From assembly GCF_003057885.1 (NCBI RefSeq), contig NZ_QAGK01000006.1, positions 1 through 64,000 on the forward strand: DNA of 64,000 nucleotides, given 5' to 3'. Below the pieces are notes generated by a model, which saw only the letters and a program-made list of their open reading frames with translations, searched no databases and had not been told where the DNA came from. Made by a program: the position numbers and the translations under genes. Position 1 is the first letter of the stretch. Each line of letters starts with the position of its first letter. This stretch comes from Oceaniglobus ichthyenteri (GTDB lineage: Bacteria; Pseudomonadota; Alphaproteobacteria; Rhodobacterales; Rhodobacteraceae). This document shows positions 1-7,468 of the stretch, one piece after another.

Positions 1-1117
1 GATGCGCGATCACCCCATGCTGCAGCTGGCCAATGCGGCGGCGGAACTCGACCAGCTCTGCCCGCAGGCTCGAATAGTTCGCCTGCCGCACATCCCCGGT
101 CACCAGGTGATAGGGCAGCCCCAGCGAGGCCGATACCGCGAGCAGCGTCCGGTACTGGAATGCTTCATAGCCGCCACCCACGTCAGCGGGGCTCGAGAAC
201 TTCACGTCCTCACCGGGCAACAGCACCTGCATCGTGCCGGGCTCGAGGCTGGCGATGGCCGCCCCGTCGAGATCTGCCTCACCTTCGCCCATCATCGGGT
301 CTTCCGGCGCGGTCTTGGTGATGAATCCCGCAAACATCGCCGCGGTTTTCTTGCGGTCCAGTTCGGCGTCGTCGTACTGATCCAGCAGAAACAGCCGCAC
401 CATGGCCGGTGCCACATGTGGCAAGCCCCGGATCTGACCCGCATCGATGGGGCGGTAGATGTGCAGCACGTCGACGGCGGACACGCGGACCGTTTCGGGA
501 ATCACAGACCCCTGATCGGTGCTGTCACCGGGATGGCGGCGGCGAAAGTGATAGGCCACGCGGCGGCCGATGGCGTCAAATTCAATGCCGCAGCGGATGC
601 GATTGTCGTTGGCCGCCGTCTCGGTCTTGTCGAAGGGCAGCATTTCGGATTGCAGCAGCTGCAATTGCAGCGGCACCAGCATCCCATCCTCAGCCCGGCG
701 CGGCCGCAATCGCACGAAACACTCGCCCGCCACGAACATTTCCCGCGCCACCATCGCCTGCAGGCCGTATAAATCGGTCAGCCCGTCGGCATCGGCCTCA
801 TCTGTCCATGCCAGCCAGAGCCGCTGCACCCGATCCCGCAGATCCGGATCCTCGATCAGCGACGAGGGCTTGATCCCATCGCCCACCATGTTCGACGCAA
901 AGGCCTCGCAGGCATTGGCGGCATAGCCATTGGTGACCACCAATTCCCGCGAGCGCGCCAGCAATCGCGGACCGCCCGAGGCGACCAGCGAATTGATGTT
1001 TTCAAGCGGCGGGTTCCAGCCCCTGAGCCGCCGTTTAGCCATTGCGCCTTCGAGGCGCGCGGACACAGCAGCGGGACCGCCGGGGCTCCGGCGGCGAAAG
1101 CGATCAAACAGCCCCAT
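1..1117 (-). CDS. Phage portal protein, lambda family (C-terminus beyond window)
   Basis: The reading frame is open from an ATG at 1117 to the window edge, giving 372 codons of a portal protein, the dodecameric ring through which DNA enters the capsid. It begins MGLFDRFRRRSPGG. It carries the family's features: a basic, Arg-rich N-terminus, the stretch NGYAANACEAF near residue 60, and NYSSLRAELVEFRR near the left edge, equivalent to the lambda gpB-family motif around ANFASSRA. It lies 3 nt after gpW and belongs to the leftward packaging and head operon. The remaining C-terminal part and the protease and capsid genes should lie left of the window. The family call is from recalled motifs; confidence is high. 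Confidence 0.88.
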   Translation of the reverse strand, partial: MGLFDRFRRRSPGGPAAVSARLEGAMAKRRLRGWNPPLENINSLVASGGPRLLARSRELVVTNGYAANACEAFASNMVGDGIKPSSLIEDPDLRDRVQRLWLAWTDEADADGLTDLYGLQAMVAREMFVAGECFVRLRPRRAEDGMLVPLQLQLLQSEMLPFDKTETAANDNRIRCGIEFDAIGRRVAYHFRRRHPGDSTDQGSVIPETVRVSAVDVLHIYRPIDAGQIRGLPHVAPAMVRLFLLDQYDDAELDRKKTAAMFAGFITKTAPEDPMMGEGEADLDGAAIASLEPGTMQVLLPGEDVKFSSPADVGGGYEAFQYRTLLAVSASLGLPYHLVTGDVRQANYSSLRAELVEFRRRIGQLQHGVIAH

Positions 1118-1120
1118 GGC

Positions 1121-1336
1121 TCAGAGCCCCTTCGCGGTTGTCACACGCACCTGTCGCACGATCCGCCGCCCCTCGGCCGCCGCGATCTCGCGGTCGAGCG
1201 CCTCGATGGCCCGGTCGATTTCCGCCACGCTGCGATAGTCGACCGTCTTGCCGTCGTAGCTGACCCGCGCCACGCCAGAGGACCGCTGTGCAGTGAGAGT
1301 CTCGCGGCGGGCGCGAAGTTCTGTGATTGTCGGCAT
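1121..1336 (-). CDS. gpW-like head-tail joining protein
   Basis: A 71-residue protein starting MPTITELRARRETL, with SYDGKTVDYRSVAEIDRAIEALDREI in the middle and a basic C-terminus. Size, the leading helix, the short beta hairpin (VSYDGKTVDY) and position between large terminase and portal all match the lambda gpW / phage head-tail connector family, which plugs the filled head before tail joining. I chose the ATG at 1336 because the family starts just before the TELRARR helix; an upstream extension of 25 codons adds nothing family-like. It is 3 nt upstream of the portal start and surely co-transcribed. Confidence 0.8.
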   Translation of the reverse strand: MPTITELRARRETLTAQRSSGVARVSYDGKTVDYRSVAEIDRAIEALDREIAAAEGRRIVRQVRVTTAKGL

Positions 1337-1401
1337 CTGAATTGACCTGACTTGGGAATATGTTTCATTGAGCCAACCGAATCCCGAGTGAGGGCAAAAC
1401 C

Positions 1402-2295
1402 ATGACCCCAACCGAAATCATGCGCGATCTCGCGCGCGACGACATTTTTCCGAGAACCGCCATGGCCGAAGCAGGCACCCGGCGCGAAGAAATGGCGCCA
1501 GTCTTCGTCGATCTCGCAACCCGCCTCGCACATCAGCCTATCCCGGCGATGAAAGACGCTGACTTGATGGCTTTTATTCCGATCTTCCACATGCTGGGCG
1601 AATGGCAGGATCCTCGTGCCTATCGCCCGTTGGTTCAGATGCTCCGTCGTCCTACCAAGGTCATCGACCATCTCCTCGGGGACGCTGTCACCGAAACAAG
1701 CTTTCGCGTCATCGCTGGAACATTCGACGGCGACCTGCAGCCCGTGTTCGACGCGATCGAGGACAGGAAGGCTGACGAATTCGCGCGTCTGTCCTTGATG
1801 AATGCTCTCGTCTTGATAGCGCAACTGCACCCCGCTGAACGCCCGGTGATCGAGAATTATTTCCGGACCTTTCGCCAACGCTGCCCCAAGGCATCGACCG
1901 ATGTTCTAACTGGCTGGATGGACGGCGTTGCCGATCTTGGGCTTGAAGACATGTCGGAGGCTGTGCGCGAGGTTTTCGACCAGGGCCTGATCCCGAAAGA
2001 GTATTGCGACTTCGGGCATTTCCTCGAGGATCTGGAGGCCTCCCTCAACGAAGGTGTTTCCCCCGCAAACCGTCGTTACCAGAAAGCCCTGATCACCAGT
2101 GCCATCGATGAGTTGTCGAAATGGCACTGTTATACCGATGAGTTTCTCATCCAGCAGAAGACCCGCAAAGTTGACAACGCCTTACGCGTGGCCCCTTGGA
2201 CAGAGGCCCTCACAAAGACACCTGACAAACTTGGCCGCAACGATCCCTGTCCCTGCGGCAGCGGCAAGAAGTTCAAGAAATGCTGCCTGCACTGA
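1402..2295 (+). CDS. DUF1186 domain protein with C-terminal SEC-C zinc motif
   Basis: A 297-residue protein, largely alpha-helical and HEAT-repeat-like in appearance through residues 1-260 (DUF1186 type). It ends in a SEC-C metal-binding motif, [15 protein letters not shown], with Cys283, Cys285, Cys294 and Cys295. SEC-C occurs in SecA and many unrelated proteins and binds zinc; DUF1186 has no established function. The gene runs against the flanking packaging genes, sitting alone between gpW (start 1336) and the large terminase (stop 2334). It therefore needs its own promoter; a TTGACC at 1342-1347 is a weak -35 candidate. Position and orientation suggest a moron, an accessory gene expressed from the prophage. 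The function is unknown. Confidence 0.82.
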   Translation: MTPTEIMRDLARDDIFPRTAMAEAGTRREEMAPVFVDLATRLAHQPIPAMKDADLMAFIPIFHMLGEWQDPRAYRPLVQMLRRPTKVIDHLLGDAVTETSFRVIAGTFDGDLQPVFDAIEDRKADEFARLSLMNALVLIAQLHPAERPVIENYFRTFRQRCPKASTDVLTGWMDGVADLGLEDMSEAVREVFDQGLIPKEYCDFGHFLEDLEASLNEGVSPANRRYQKALITSAIDELSKWHCYTDEFLIQQKTRKVDNALRVAPWTEALTKTPDKLGRNDPCPCGSGKKFKKCCLH

Positions 2296-2333
2296 ACCGG
2301 CCCGGCCAACATGACCCTGCGTTTCCAGCCCCT

Positions 2334-4328
2334 TCACCTCATGTAACTTGAGCGCACGGTTCGCCGCTGTGGTCCCGCGCGCCGAGAAGCGGGCGTGGTG
2401 TTTCCCGCCCCGTCCTCAGCCATGTCCTGCGCCGTGATCCCGACCTGTGCTTCCAGATCAGTCCACCGCGCATCGGACCAACGGTCTGCGCCCAATATCC
2501 AAGCGGCTGCTCGGGCATAGACCCGACAATCCAGAGCTTCATTGCGTTCGCGCAGCTTCTGCCATTCCAGCCGGGCGAAGCCACGCCGGGTACGCACCGT
2601 GATCAGTTGTTCGGCCGTGAATTGTTTCAGCCACTCGCCGTCCGCCCAGTTTGGCAGATGGATGGTTCCGGGCGGGCAAAGGTGCCCATTCGCGATTTCC
2701 GCCCGCGTCGGCCGGTCCTGCCGAAGGAAGCGATAGGTCTCGGTCTTGAAGGTCGAGGTGGCCACCGTCCAAAGCCGCGCGCCGCGCCGCAGCCTCCTGC
2801 CCGCGATGGTCGCATCGACATAGGTCGGGCCGGTGACCGGGCTTGAACGGTTGAACCCTTCGACGCCTTTCACCGGCGCCACCTGCGCGAAACCGACCTG
2901 CCGCGACCAGGCATAGACAGCACTGGTTTCATAGCCGGTATCGATCGCCAGCCGCGCCAATGTCATTGGCTGACCGGAAGCATGCTCCCAGGTCTGACCG
3001 AGGAAATTGGTCAACTGCTGCCAGCACGCCGGATCGCCAGGCCCGCCCTCCAGGACCAGATGATCGATGAGCCAGCTCTCCAAACCCCTGCCCCAGGCCC
3101 AGACATCAACCTCGATCCGGTCCTTCTGCACATCGGCCCCGGCGGTCAGAAACAATCCGCCCGCTGGAACGGTGCCAGCAGTCCATGTCTCGCGCTGATC
3201 CGCCAAGCGCTTCCAGTCCGGCGCCTCGCCGCTTTCAACCCATGTCTCGCCGAGGATCGTGTTACGAAACGCCTTGATCGCCTCGTCCGAGCCTTGCGCC
3301 GCGTCCCAGGCCCGCACGATCCGCTCCCAACTGAGCCAGCCAATCGGCGAGTAAAGCGCCGAGAGGTGGTAGCCGACGGTATTGGGATCGGCCGCCGTGG
3401 CTGTCGCGCGCCATTCACCCGCTTCCAGCATTGCCGTCTTGTGGTGTTCGGCGATGGGTGTCTCACAGCCCTCACAATGATATTCCGCCGTCTCGGGGTG
3501 GCCTTTCTGCCAGCGCAGCCGTTCGAACTTCAGCCATTGTTGCTGGCCACAATGCGGACATGGCACGAAGAACCGCCGCTGATCACTGGCCTCGAACTCC
3601 CGCTCGATGCGCGACAGCCCCCGGATCGTCGGCGTCGAGACCAGGAAGACCTTGCGCCGATGCGCGAAGGTCAGTGACCGGGCTTCGGCCAGCGTGACCG
3701 GGTCGCCCTCCTCGTCGGCCGAGGCCGGATAGGCATCGACCTCGTCGAGGAAGATGTAGCGTGCTGGTGTCGAACGCAGCCCGACCGCCGAGTTCGCGCC
3801 GGTCATGATCAGGATGCCGCCCGCGAATTCCTTCGACAGCATCGTGTTCCCGGCGTCGCGAGATCGCGCCGGTTTGACCCGCTCGCGCAGTTCCGGGCTC
3901 TCATCAATCAGCGGATCGATCCGCTGGCGCGAGTTGCGTTTTGCCAGTTCCACCGTCGGCTGGACCGCCAGCATCGGGCCCGGCGCCTGGTGGATGGCAA
4001 AGCCGATCCAGTTGTTCCCAGCCTCGGTCGCACCGACCTGCGCCGCCTTCATGAACACGATCCGCTGGGTCGGATCGCCCGGGCTCAGCCGATCCATGAT
4101 CTCGCCCATATAGGGCGTGCGCGCCGTGCGATACCGGCCCGGTTCGGCCGAGGCGCGGCCCGAGAGCATCCGGTGCCGGTCCGCCCATTCAGACACGGTC
4201 AGGTCCGGATCCGGCGAGAGGCCCGCGCCCCAGGCGCGCTGGATTTCTGCTGCACCGTCGAACTCAAAGGCATCGTCACCGGAGATCGGGTTTGACCTCG
4301 GCAAGATCGTCGAGCTGGGCACGGACAT
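2334..4328 (-). CDS. Phage terminase large subunit (GpA family)
   Basis: The motor-nuclease that packages phage DNA. N-terminal ATPase: adenine-binding and Walker A-like region QRIVFMKAAQVGATEAG, Walker B ARYIFLDEVDAYP, coupling motif KVFLVSTPT. A zinc-ribbon-like insert follows (CPHCG ... CEGC), then the nuclease domain (GADVQKDRIEVDVWAW, later AIDTGYETSAVYAWSR). At about 664 residues it matches lambda gpA-family length. I prefer the ATG at 4328, preceded by CTGGAAAAAC, over a TTG at 4364; either way the start overlaps the end of the small-subunit gene. It is followed by the reverse-oriented DUF1186 gene and then by gpW and portal. Confidence 0.93.
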   Translation of the reverse strand: MSVPSSTILPRSNPISGDDAFEFDGAAEIQRAWGAGLSPDPDLTVSEWADRHRMLSGRASAEPGRYRTARTPYMGEIMDRLSPGDPTQRIVFMKAAQVGATEAGNNWIGFAIHQAPGPMLAVQPTVELAKRNSRQRIDPLIDESPELRERVKPARSRDAGNTMLSKEFAGGILIMTGANSAVGLRSTPARYIFLDEVDAYPASADEEGDPVTLAEARSLTFAHRRKVFLVSTPTIRGLSRIEREFEASDQRRFFVPCPHCGQQQWLKFERLRWQKGHPETAEYHCEGCETPIAEHHKTAMLEAGEWRATATAADPNTVGYHLSALYSPIGWLSWERIVRAWDAAQGSDEAIKAFRNTILGETWVESGEAPDWKRLADQRETWTAGTVPAGGLFLTAGADVQKDRIEVDVWAWGRGLESWLIDHLVLEGGPGDPACWQQLTNFLGQTWEHASGQPMTLARLAIDTGYETSAVYAWSRQVGFAQVAPVKGVEGFNRSSPVTGPTYVDATIAGRRLRRGARLWTVATSTFKTETYRFLRQDRPTRAEIANGHLCPPGTIHLPNWADGEWLKQFTAEQLITVRTRRGFARLEWQKLRERNEALDCRVYARAAAWILGADRWSDARWTDLEAQVGITAQDMAEDGAGNTTPASRRAGPQRRTVRSSYMR

Positions 4329-4836
4329 GTTTTTCCAGAACCTTTTGCATGGCTGCAGGCTCAACGCCCAGATCGGCAGCCATCAGCGCAGCCGCACGCG
4401 CAGGCCAGTTGACCCAGACGTCGCGCTCCTGCCGCGCCAGCCGAAAGACCAAGGACAGCGCACGCGCCCGGTCGATCAGCTCGCCTTTCAGCTTTTGCAG
4501 CCGGAGGCGGCGTTCCTGCGCCTTCAGCACTTCGTTGGCCGTCTTGGCCTGCAGGAAGGTGGTGCCGCTACCGACCGCCGGTGCTGCCAGACCCTGTTCG
4601 CGCAGGGTTTCGCCCACAGCGGAGACCGCCGCCTCCGGGACGGGCTTTAGTTTCTGTTGTGGCGCTTTGCGGGTCTTGGACGGATCGGTCGCTTCAGCCC
4701 GCAGGGCATCGCTGGCGACCGCGTCGATGCTGCCATCGCCGTGCAAAACCAGCCGTCCGGTCGCCTTGGCCTTCTGGATCGCGCCGCGTGAAAGGCCAAC
4801 GCGGGCGGCGTATTGGCGCTCGCTCAGACCCTCCAT
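4276..4836 (-). CDS. Terminase small subunit-like protein (Nu1 / elements of external origin type)
   Basis: A 186-residue protein. Residues 1-45 form a helix-turn-helix (LSERQYAARVGLSRGAIQKAKATGRL) as in the Nu1-type DNA recognition subunit. A variable Pro/Lys-rich linker follows, then a long helical region (residues 95-175; VLKAQERRLRLQKLKGELID and VWVNWPARAAALMAADLGV) that normally binds the large subunit. It overlaps the start of the large-subunit gene, implying translational coupling. The role, binding the cos/pac site and delivering it to the motor, is inferred from family and position. Confidence 0.83.
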   Translation of the reverse strand: MEGLSERQYAARVGLSRGAIQKAKATGRLVLHGDGSIDAVASDALRAEATDPSKTRKAPQQKLKPVPEAAVSAVGETLREQGLAAPAVGSGTTFLQAKTANEVLKAQERRLRLQKLKGELIDRARALSLVFRLARQERDVWVNWPARAAALMAADLGVEPAAMQKVLEKHVRAQLDDLAEVKPDLR

Positions 4837-4982
4837 TGCGCGCTCCGATTATCATTCAAAATCATGTGCTTATGTAGTTGATAAGCTTCCGCGCCAGAGC
4901 GAACATGGTCTCAAGAAAACGATGCAACTCACCGCCGCGCTCAAGCAGCGCAGCGGTAGCGCAAAACCAAGGAGCCGCCACG

Positions 4983-5252
4983 ATGACCCGCCTGAATCCC
5001 CAGACAACGCCCCGCCACCAACTGCGCGCCGAGAAAGCTGCGCGGAACCGGGAAGCAGCGCTCAACGCCTTCATGGGCAAGAAAGCCGAAATCGACGAGA
5101 TGCTCGCCCGCTTGGCAAGCCTGAGCGACGACCACTTCAACGCCCACCCCGACGAAGTGAACTGGGGCCATGTCGGCGCCCTTGAGCATTACGCCAGCCT
5201 GCTGAAGCGCATCACCAACAACGCCTTCAGCGAAGGCGAGCACGCGGAGTGA
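4983..5252 (+). CDS. Small phage protein of unknown function
   Basis: An 89-residue protein starting MTRLNPQTTPRHQLRAEKAA, predominantly helical with a basic N-terminal half and an acidic C-terminal end (EGEHAE). I chose the ATG at 4983; the 35 codons upstream look non-coding. It opens a short rightward gene set divergent from the terminase operon, and its stop overlaps a possible GTG start of the next gene. I recall similar proteins next to terminase in alphaproteobacterial prophages, but no function is known. The phrase LARLASLSDDHFNAHPDEV suggests a compact helical domain. Confidence 0.65.
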   Translation: MTRLNPQTTPRHQLRAEKAARNREAALNAFMGKKAEIDEMLARLASLSDDHFNAHPDEVNWGHVGALEHYASLLKRITNNAFSEGEHAE

Positions 5253-5257
5253 ACGCC

Positions 5258-5476
5258 ATGGAAACCAGCACCATCCGATTGCCGATCCGCAAGCTGCCCG
5301 ACCACTTGGACAGAAGCCGCATCACCACAATCCTCGACGAGATCGAAGGCGCCCTGCTGGACGACGGCGGCGTTTATGTCCGCGCCCATGCCGACAGCAT
5401 GACGATCACCATCGAGGTTCCGACCGATCAACTGATTGATGCGGCCGCCTGCCTGAAAGACCTCGGGCTGATCTGA
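5258..5476 (+). CDS. Small phage protein of unknown function
   Basis: A 72-residue acidic protein (METSTIRLPIRKLPDHLDRS) with alternating strand-helix patterns: a strand VYVRAHADSMTITIEVP followed by a helix ending KDLGLI. I use the ATG at 5258; an in-frame GTG at 5249 overlaps the preceding stop and would add three residues. It is the second gene of the short rightward group between terminase and DUF3489. The family is not recognised beyond a conserved small prophage protein. Confidence 0.6.
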   Translation: METSTIRLPIRKLPDHLDRSRITTILDEIEGALLDDGGVYVRAHADSMTITIEVPTDQLIDAAACLKDLGLI

Positions 5477-5533
5477 CCTCGGGCCCCCGCCCGAACTCCG
5501 ACCGCGCGCCCTGCGCGGCTTGGGGTCGTAGAA

Positions 5534-5552
5534 GACCGCGACGGTCGCGGTC
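5534..5552. repeat. Perfect 9-1-9 palindrome upstream of the DUF3489 gene
   Basis: GACCGCGACGGTCGCGGTC reads as two 9-bp arms around one central base, ending 19 nt before the DUF3489 start. A dyad this tight is more like a protein-binding operator than a terminator, because it has no loop and no T-run. The protein that would bind it is unknown. Confidence 0.45.
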
Positions 5553-5571
5553 CGAACACGGAGACGACCCC

Positions 5572-6132
5572 ATGACCAAGCTATCCGACACCCAGACGAT
5601 CATCCTGTCCCGCGCGGCCCAGAACGAGGACCGCGTTGCCCTGCCGCTGCCCGACAGCCTGCGCGGCGGTGCCGCTGCCAAGGTGGTCGGCGCGATGCTC
5701 GCCAAAGGCCTTCTCGAAGAAGTCGATGCCGACATCCGCAACGGCGAACCGGTCTGGCGCGAGACCGGCGACGGCCACGGTGTCACGCTGGTCGCCACCA
5801 ACGCAGGCCTCGCCGCCATCGGCATCGAACCCGAGGACGCGAACCCCGCGCCTGCGGGCGCGCTGATCGAGGAGCCCACGCCGGACACCCCCACCGAAAC
5901 AGAGGCCGCGCCCAAGGCACGGACACCGCGCGAGGGCACCAAGCAGGCAACGCTGATCGCCATGCTGCGCGCGCCGGACGGCGCGACCATCGACGAGATT
6001 GTCGCAGCGCTCGAATGGCAATCGCACACGGTGCGCGGCGCGATGGCCGGTGCGCTGAAGAAGAAGCTCGGCCTGACCATCACCTCCGAGGTGGTTGACG
6101 GAAGAGGCCGCGTCTACGCTATCCGCGATTGA
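5572..6132 (+). CDS. DUF3489 domain-containing protein
   Basis: A 186-residue protein in two parts. Residues 1-85 begin MTKLSDTQTIILSRAAQ and resemble a winged-helix-like N-terminal domain. A Pro/Glu/Thr-rich linker (about 85-118; EEPTPDTPTETEAAPKA) leads to the DUF3489 domain at about 119-186 (GTKQATLIAMLRAPDGATID, then WQSHTVRGAMAGALKKKLGL), a winged-helix fold. It is common in alphaproteobacterial prophages and probably binds DNA, but has no proven role. It follows a tight palindrome at 5534-5552, which may be an operator. Confidence 0.82.
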   Translation: MTKLSDTQTIILSRAAQNEDRVALPLPDSLRGGAAAKVVGAMLAKGLLEEVDADIRNGEPVWRETGDGHGVTLVATNAGLAAIGIEPEDANPAPAGALIEEPTPDTPTETEAAPKARTPREGTKQATLIAMLRAPDGATIDEIVAALEWQSHTVRGAMAGALKKKLGLTITSEVVDGRGRVYAIRD

Positions 6133-6207
6133 TCACGGAACATCTCGACGCGCATCTGAAATCGCGCTATATTCGCACCGAATTAGATGCGCGCCGGGAG
6201 CCCAGCC

Positions 6208-6483
6208 ATGGACATCATCAAAGACATCAGCCCGCTGACCGAGTTCAAACGGAATTCGGCGCGCATGATCGCGCGCATCAAGGAAAGCGGACGGCCGCAG
6301 ATCCTGACCGTCAATGGCAAGCCTTCGGTCGTCGTCATGGACGCCAGCGCATGGCAGGACATGCAGGACCAGCTCGACCATGCCGAGACCGTCGCGGGCA
6401 TCCGCAAGGGACTGACGCAAGCCCGGGCCGGTGAAGGCACAGAGGCTGGCCGATTCTTTGACGAACTCGCTCAGACGAAATGA
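6208..6483 (+). CDS. Phd/YefM-family antitoxin
   Basis: A 91-residue antitoxin starting MDIIKDISPLTEFKRNSARM. It shows the Phd/YefM fold pattern: N-terminal strand-helix, then the strand block QILTVNGKPSVVVMDASAWQ, and an acidic, probably disordered C-terminal tail that would wrap the toxin. It overlaps the toxin start by 4 nt (ATGA), the usual antitoxin-first arrangement. Such pairs autoregulate through antitoxin binding at their own promoter. The ATG at 6208 is preferred over one 7 codons upstream because the family starts at the IIKDISPL segment. Confidence 0.87.
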   Translation: MDIIKDISPLTEFKRNSARMIARIKESGRPQILTVNGKPSVVVMDASAWQDMQDQLDHAETVAGIRKGLTQARAGEGTEAGRFFDELAQTK

Positions 6484-6791
6484 CAGCTTCACTGCCGGTG
6501 ATCATCACGCCGAATGCGGCGGATGATCTGACAGCTTCATGGATCTGGCTGCGCGACCGCAACCCGAGGGCTGCGGACGAATGGCTTGTTGGTATCCGCA
6601 ATATGATCCTCGACTTTGGCGCCATGCCCGAGGCGCATCCGATTGCGCAGGAATCGAAGGCCTTCGATCTGCCGATCCGGCGCGCGCTCTATGGTCACGG
6701 AACCCGCTGGCGGGTCTACTATGCCGTCATCGACGGAGCGGTGCAGGTTCTTCATATCCGGCATGGCCGTCGCAGTGATTGGCAACCCTGA
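6480..6791 (+). CDS. RelE/ParE-family toxin
   Basis: A 103-residue toxin of the RelE/ParE superfamily. It has the N-terminal helix pair (PNAADDLTASWIWLRDRNPRA), central strands (FDLPIRRALYGHGTRWRVYY) and the final strand (VQVLHIRHGRRSDW), where basic residues near the C-terminus are typical. ParE members inhibit gyrase and RelE members cleave mRNA; the sequence alone does not separate these. It is translated with the Phd-like antitoxin (ATGA overlap). Its last 65 nt overlap the convergent DUF7220 gene. Within a prophage it probably stabilises the element or acts against competing phage. Confidence 0.86.
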   Translation: MTASLPVIITPNAADDLTASWIWLRDRNPRAADEWLVGIRNMILDFGAMPEAHPIAQESKAFDLPIRRALYGHGTRWRVYYAVIDGAVQVLHIRHGRRSDWQP

Positions 6792-6993
6792 TCCGTTCAA
6801 ACAGCCGCCGAAGGACAAATGAGCGGGCAATGCTCACGAATGAGAAAATGGCGCCCATTTTGAGGTTCTGCGCCAGCGTCGTATGCAGCCCGAAAATCGG
6901 GAAGATCAGAATCTGCGTGACGACCGCGACGCCGTAGCCGACGATCACGTTGACGACGGACTCCACCAGCGACATGAGGCGTGACTGCTTCAT
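6727..6993 (-). CDS. DUF7220-type small membrane protein
   Basis: An 88-residue protein with two predicted membrane segments, about residues 8-32 (SLVESVVNVIVGYGVAVVTQIL) and 44-62 (KMGAIFSFVSIARSFVLRRLF), and a polar C-terminus. It resembles a small prophage family I know as DUF7220; function unknown. Its ATG shares ATGA with the stop of the upstream cytosine methyltransferase fragment, so it was the next gene of that operon. The IS element upstream may now reduce its expression. Confidence 0.72.
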   Translation of the reverse strand: MKQSRLMSLVESVVNVIVGYGVAVVTQILIFPIFGLHTTLAQNLKMGAIFSFVSIARSFVLRRLFERIRVANHCDGHAGYEEPAPLRR

Positions 6994-7199
6994 CCCGCCA
7001 CCTCATCCGTCGGCCAGCAATTCAGCCGCAAGAATTCGCAGCGCATGCGCCGCAACCAAGGGGACCACGCCGTTGCCACAGAGGCGAAGCCGGTCCACCC
7101 GGTGGGCCAGCCCATCAGCGCCTCGACGAACTGCGGGTTCAAGGTTCGGCGCGCTTCGCAGGAATCGATCCCAGCCATCGGCGTCACCAGGACCTTGTG

Positions 7200-7211
7200 T
7201 GGATGCCGCCC
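7200..7211 (+). repeat. IS subterminal inverted repeat, transposase-distal end
   Basis: TGGATGCCGCCC begins 6 bp inside the element end. It is a perfect inverted match to 8569-8580. Confidence 0.88.
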
Positions 7212-7468
7212 GTTTTGCAAGTCGATTTGCCTTGTTCTGAGATAGAGATCGAGTGCGTGCTTGTGTCAGGCCTGATAGTGCGGCCTTTCACACGCCGCTG
7301 GCCGGTATGGTGATCCGCGGGCCGGGTCCAAATCTGGCGGGCGAGCGAGTGGCTCTGTGTCCTGGACTGGTTTTCCTGACCCTGATCTGTTCGATCATTT
7401 TCCCATGAAGTTCGGCACCTCTCCTTACATCCCCAGCGTACCGGTTTCAGATGATTGTCGTCGCGGTA
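7212..7468 (-). ncRNA. Candidate bridge RNA (seekRNA) region of the IS1111-type element
   Basis: This non-coding stretch follows the transposase stop, where IS1111-group elements encode the RNA that pairs with target and donor DNA. Read on the minus strand it can form an outer stem GTCCA/TGGAC (7363-7367 with 7326-7330) and an inner stem GAGC/GCTC (7352-7355 with 7343-7346). Between them is an internal loop with arms GGACACA and GCCCGCCAGATT. The first region reads CCAGGAC, the reverse complement of the target's GTCCTGG flank. The second reads CCGCCAG, identical to the other flank. Pairing with opposite strands on both sides of the insertion point is bridge-RNA logic. The exact RNA ends are not visible. 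Confidence 0.6.

Noticed and set aside
1-4836. Gene transfer agent (GTA) cluster of Rhodobacteraceae
   Set aside because: Packaging genes are lambda-like (gpA, gpW, lambda portal), and the region carries a LexA-like repressor, replication genes, a recombinase and methyltransferases. GTA clusters lack these.
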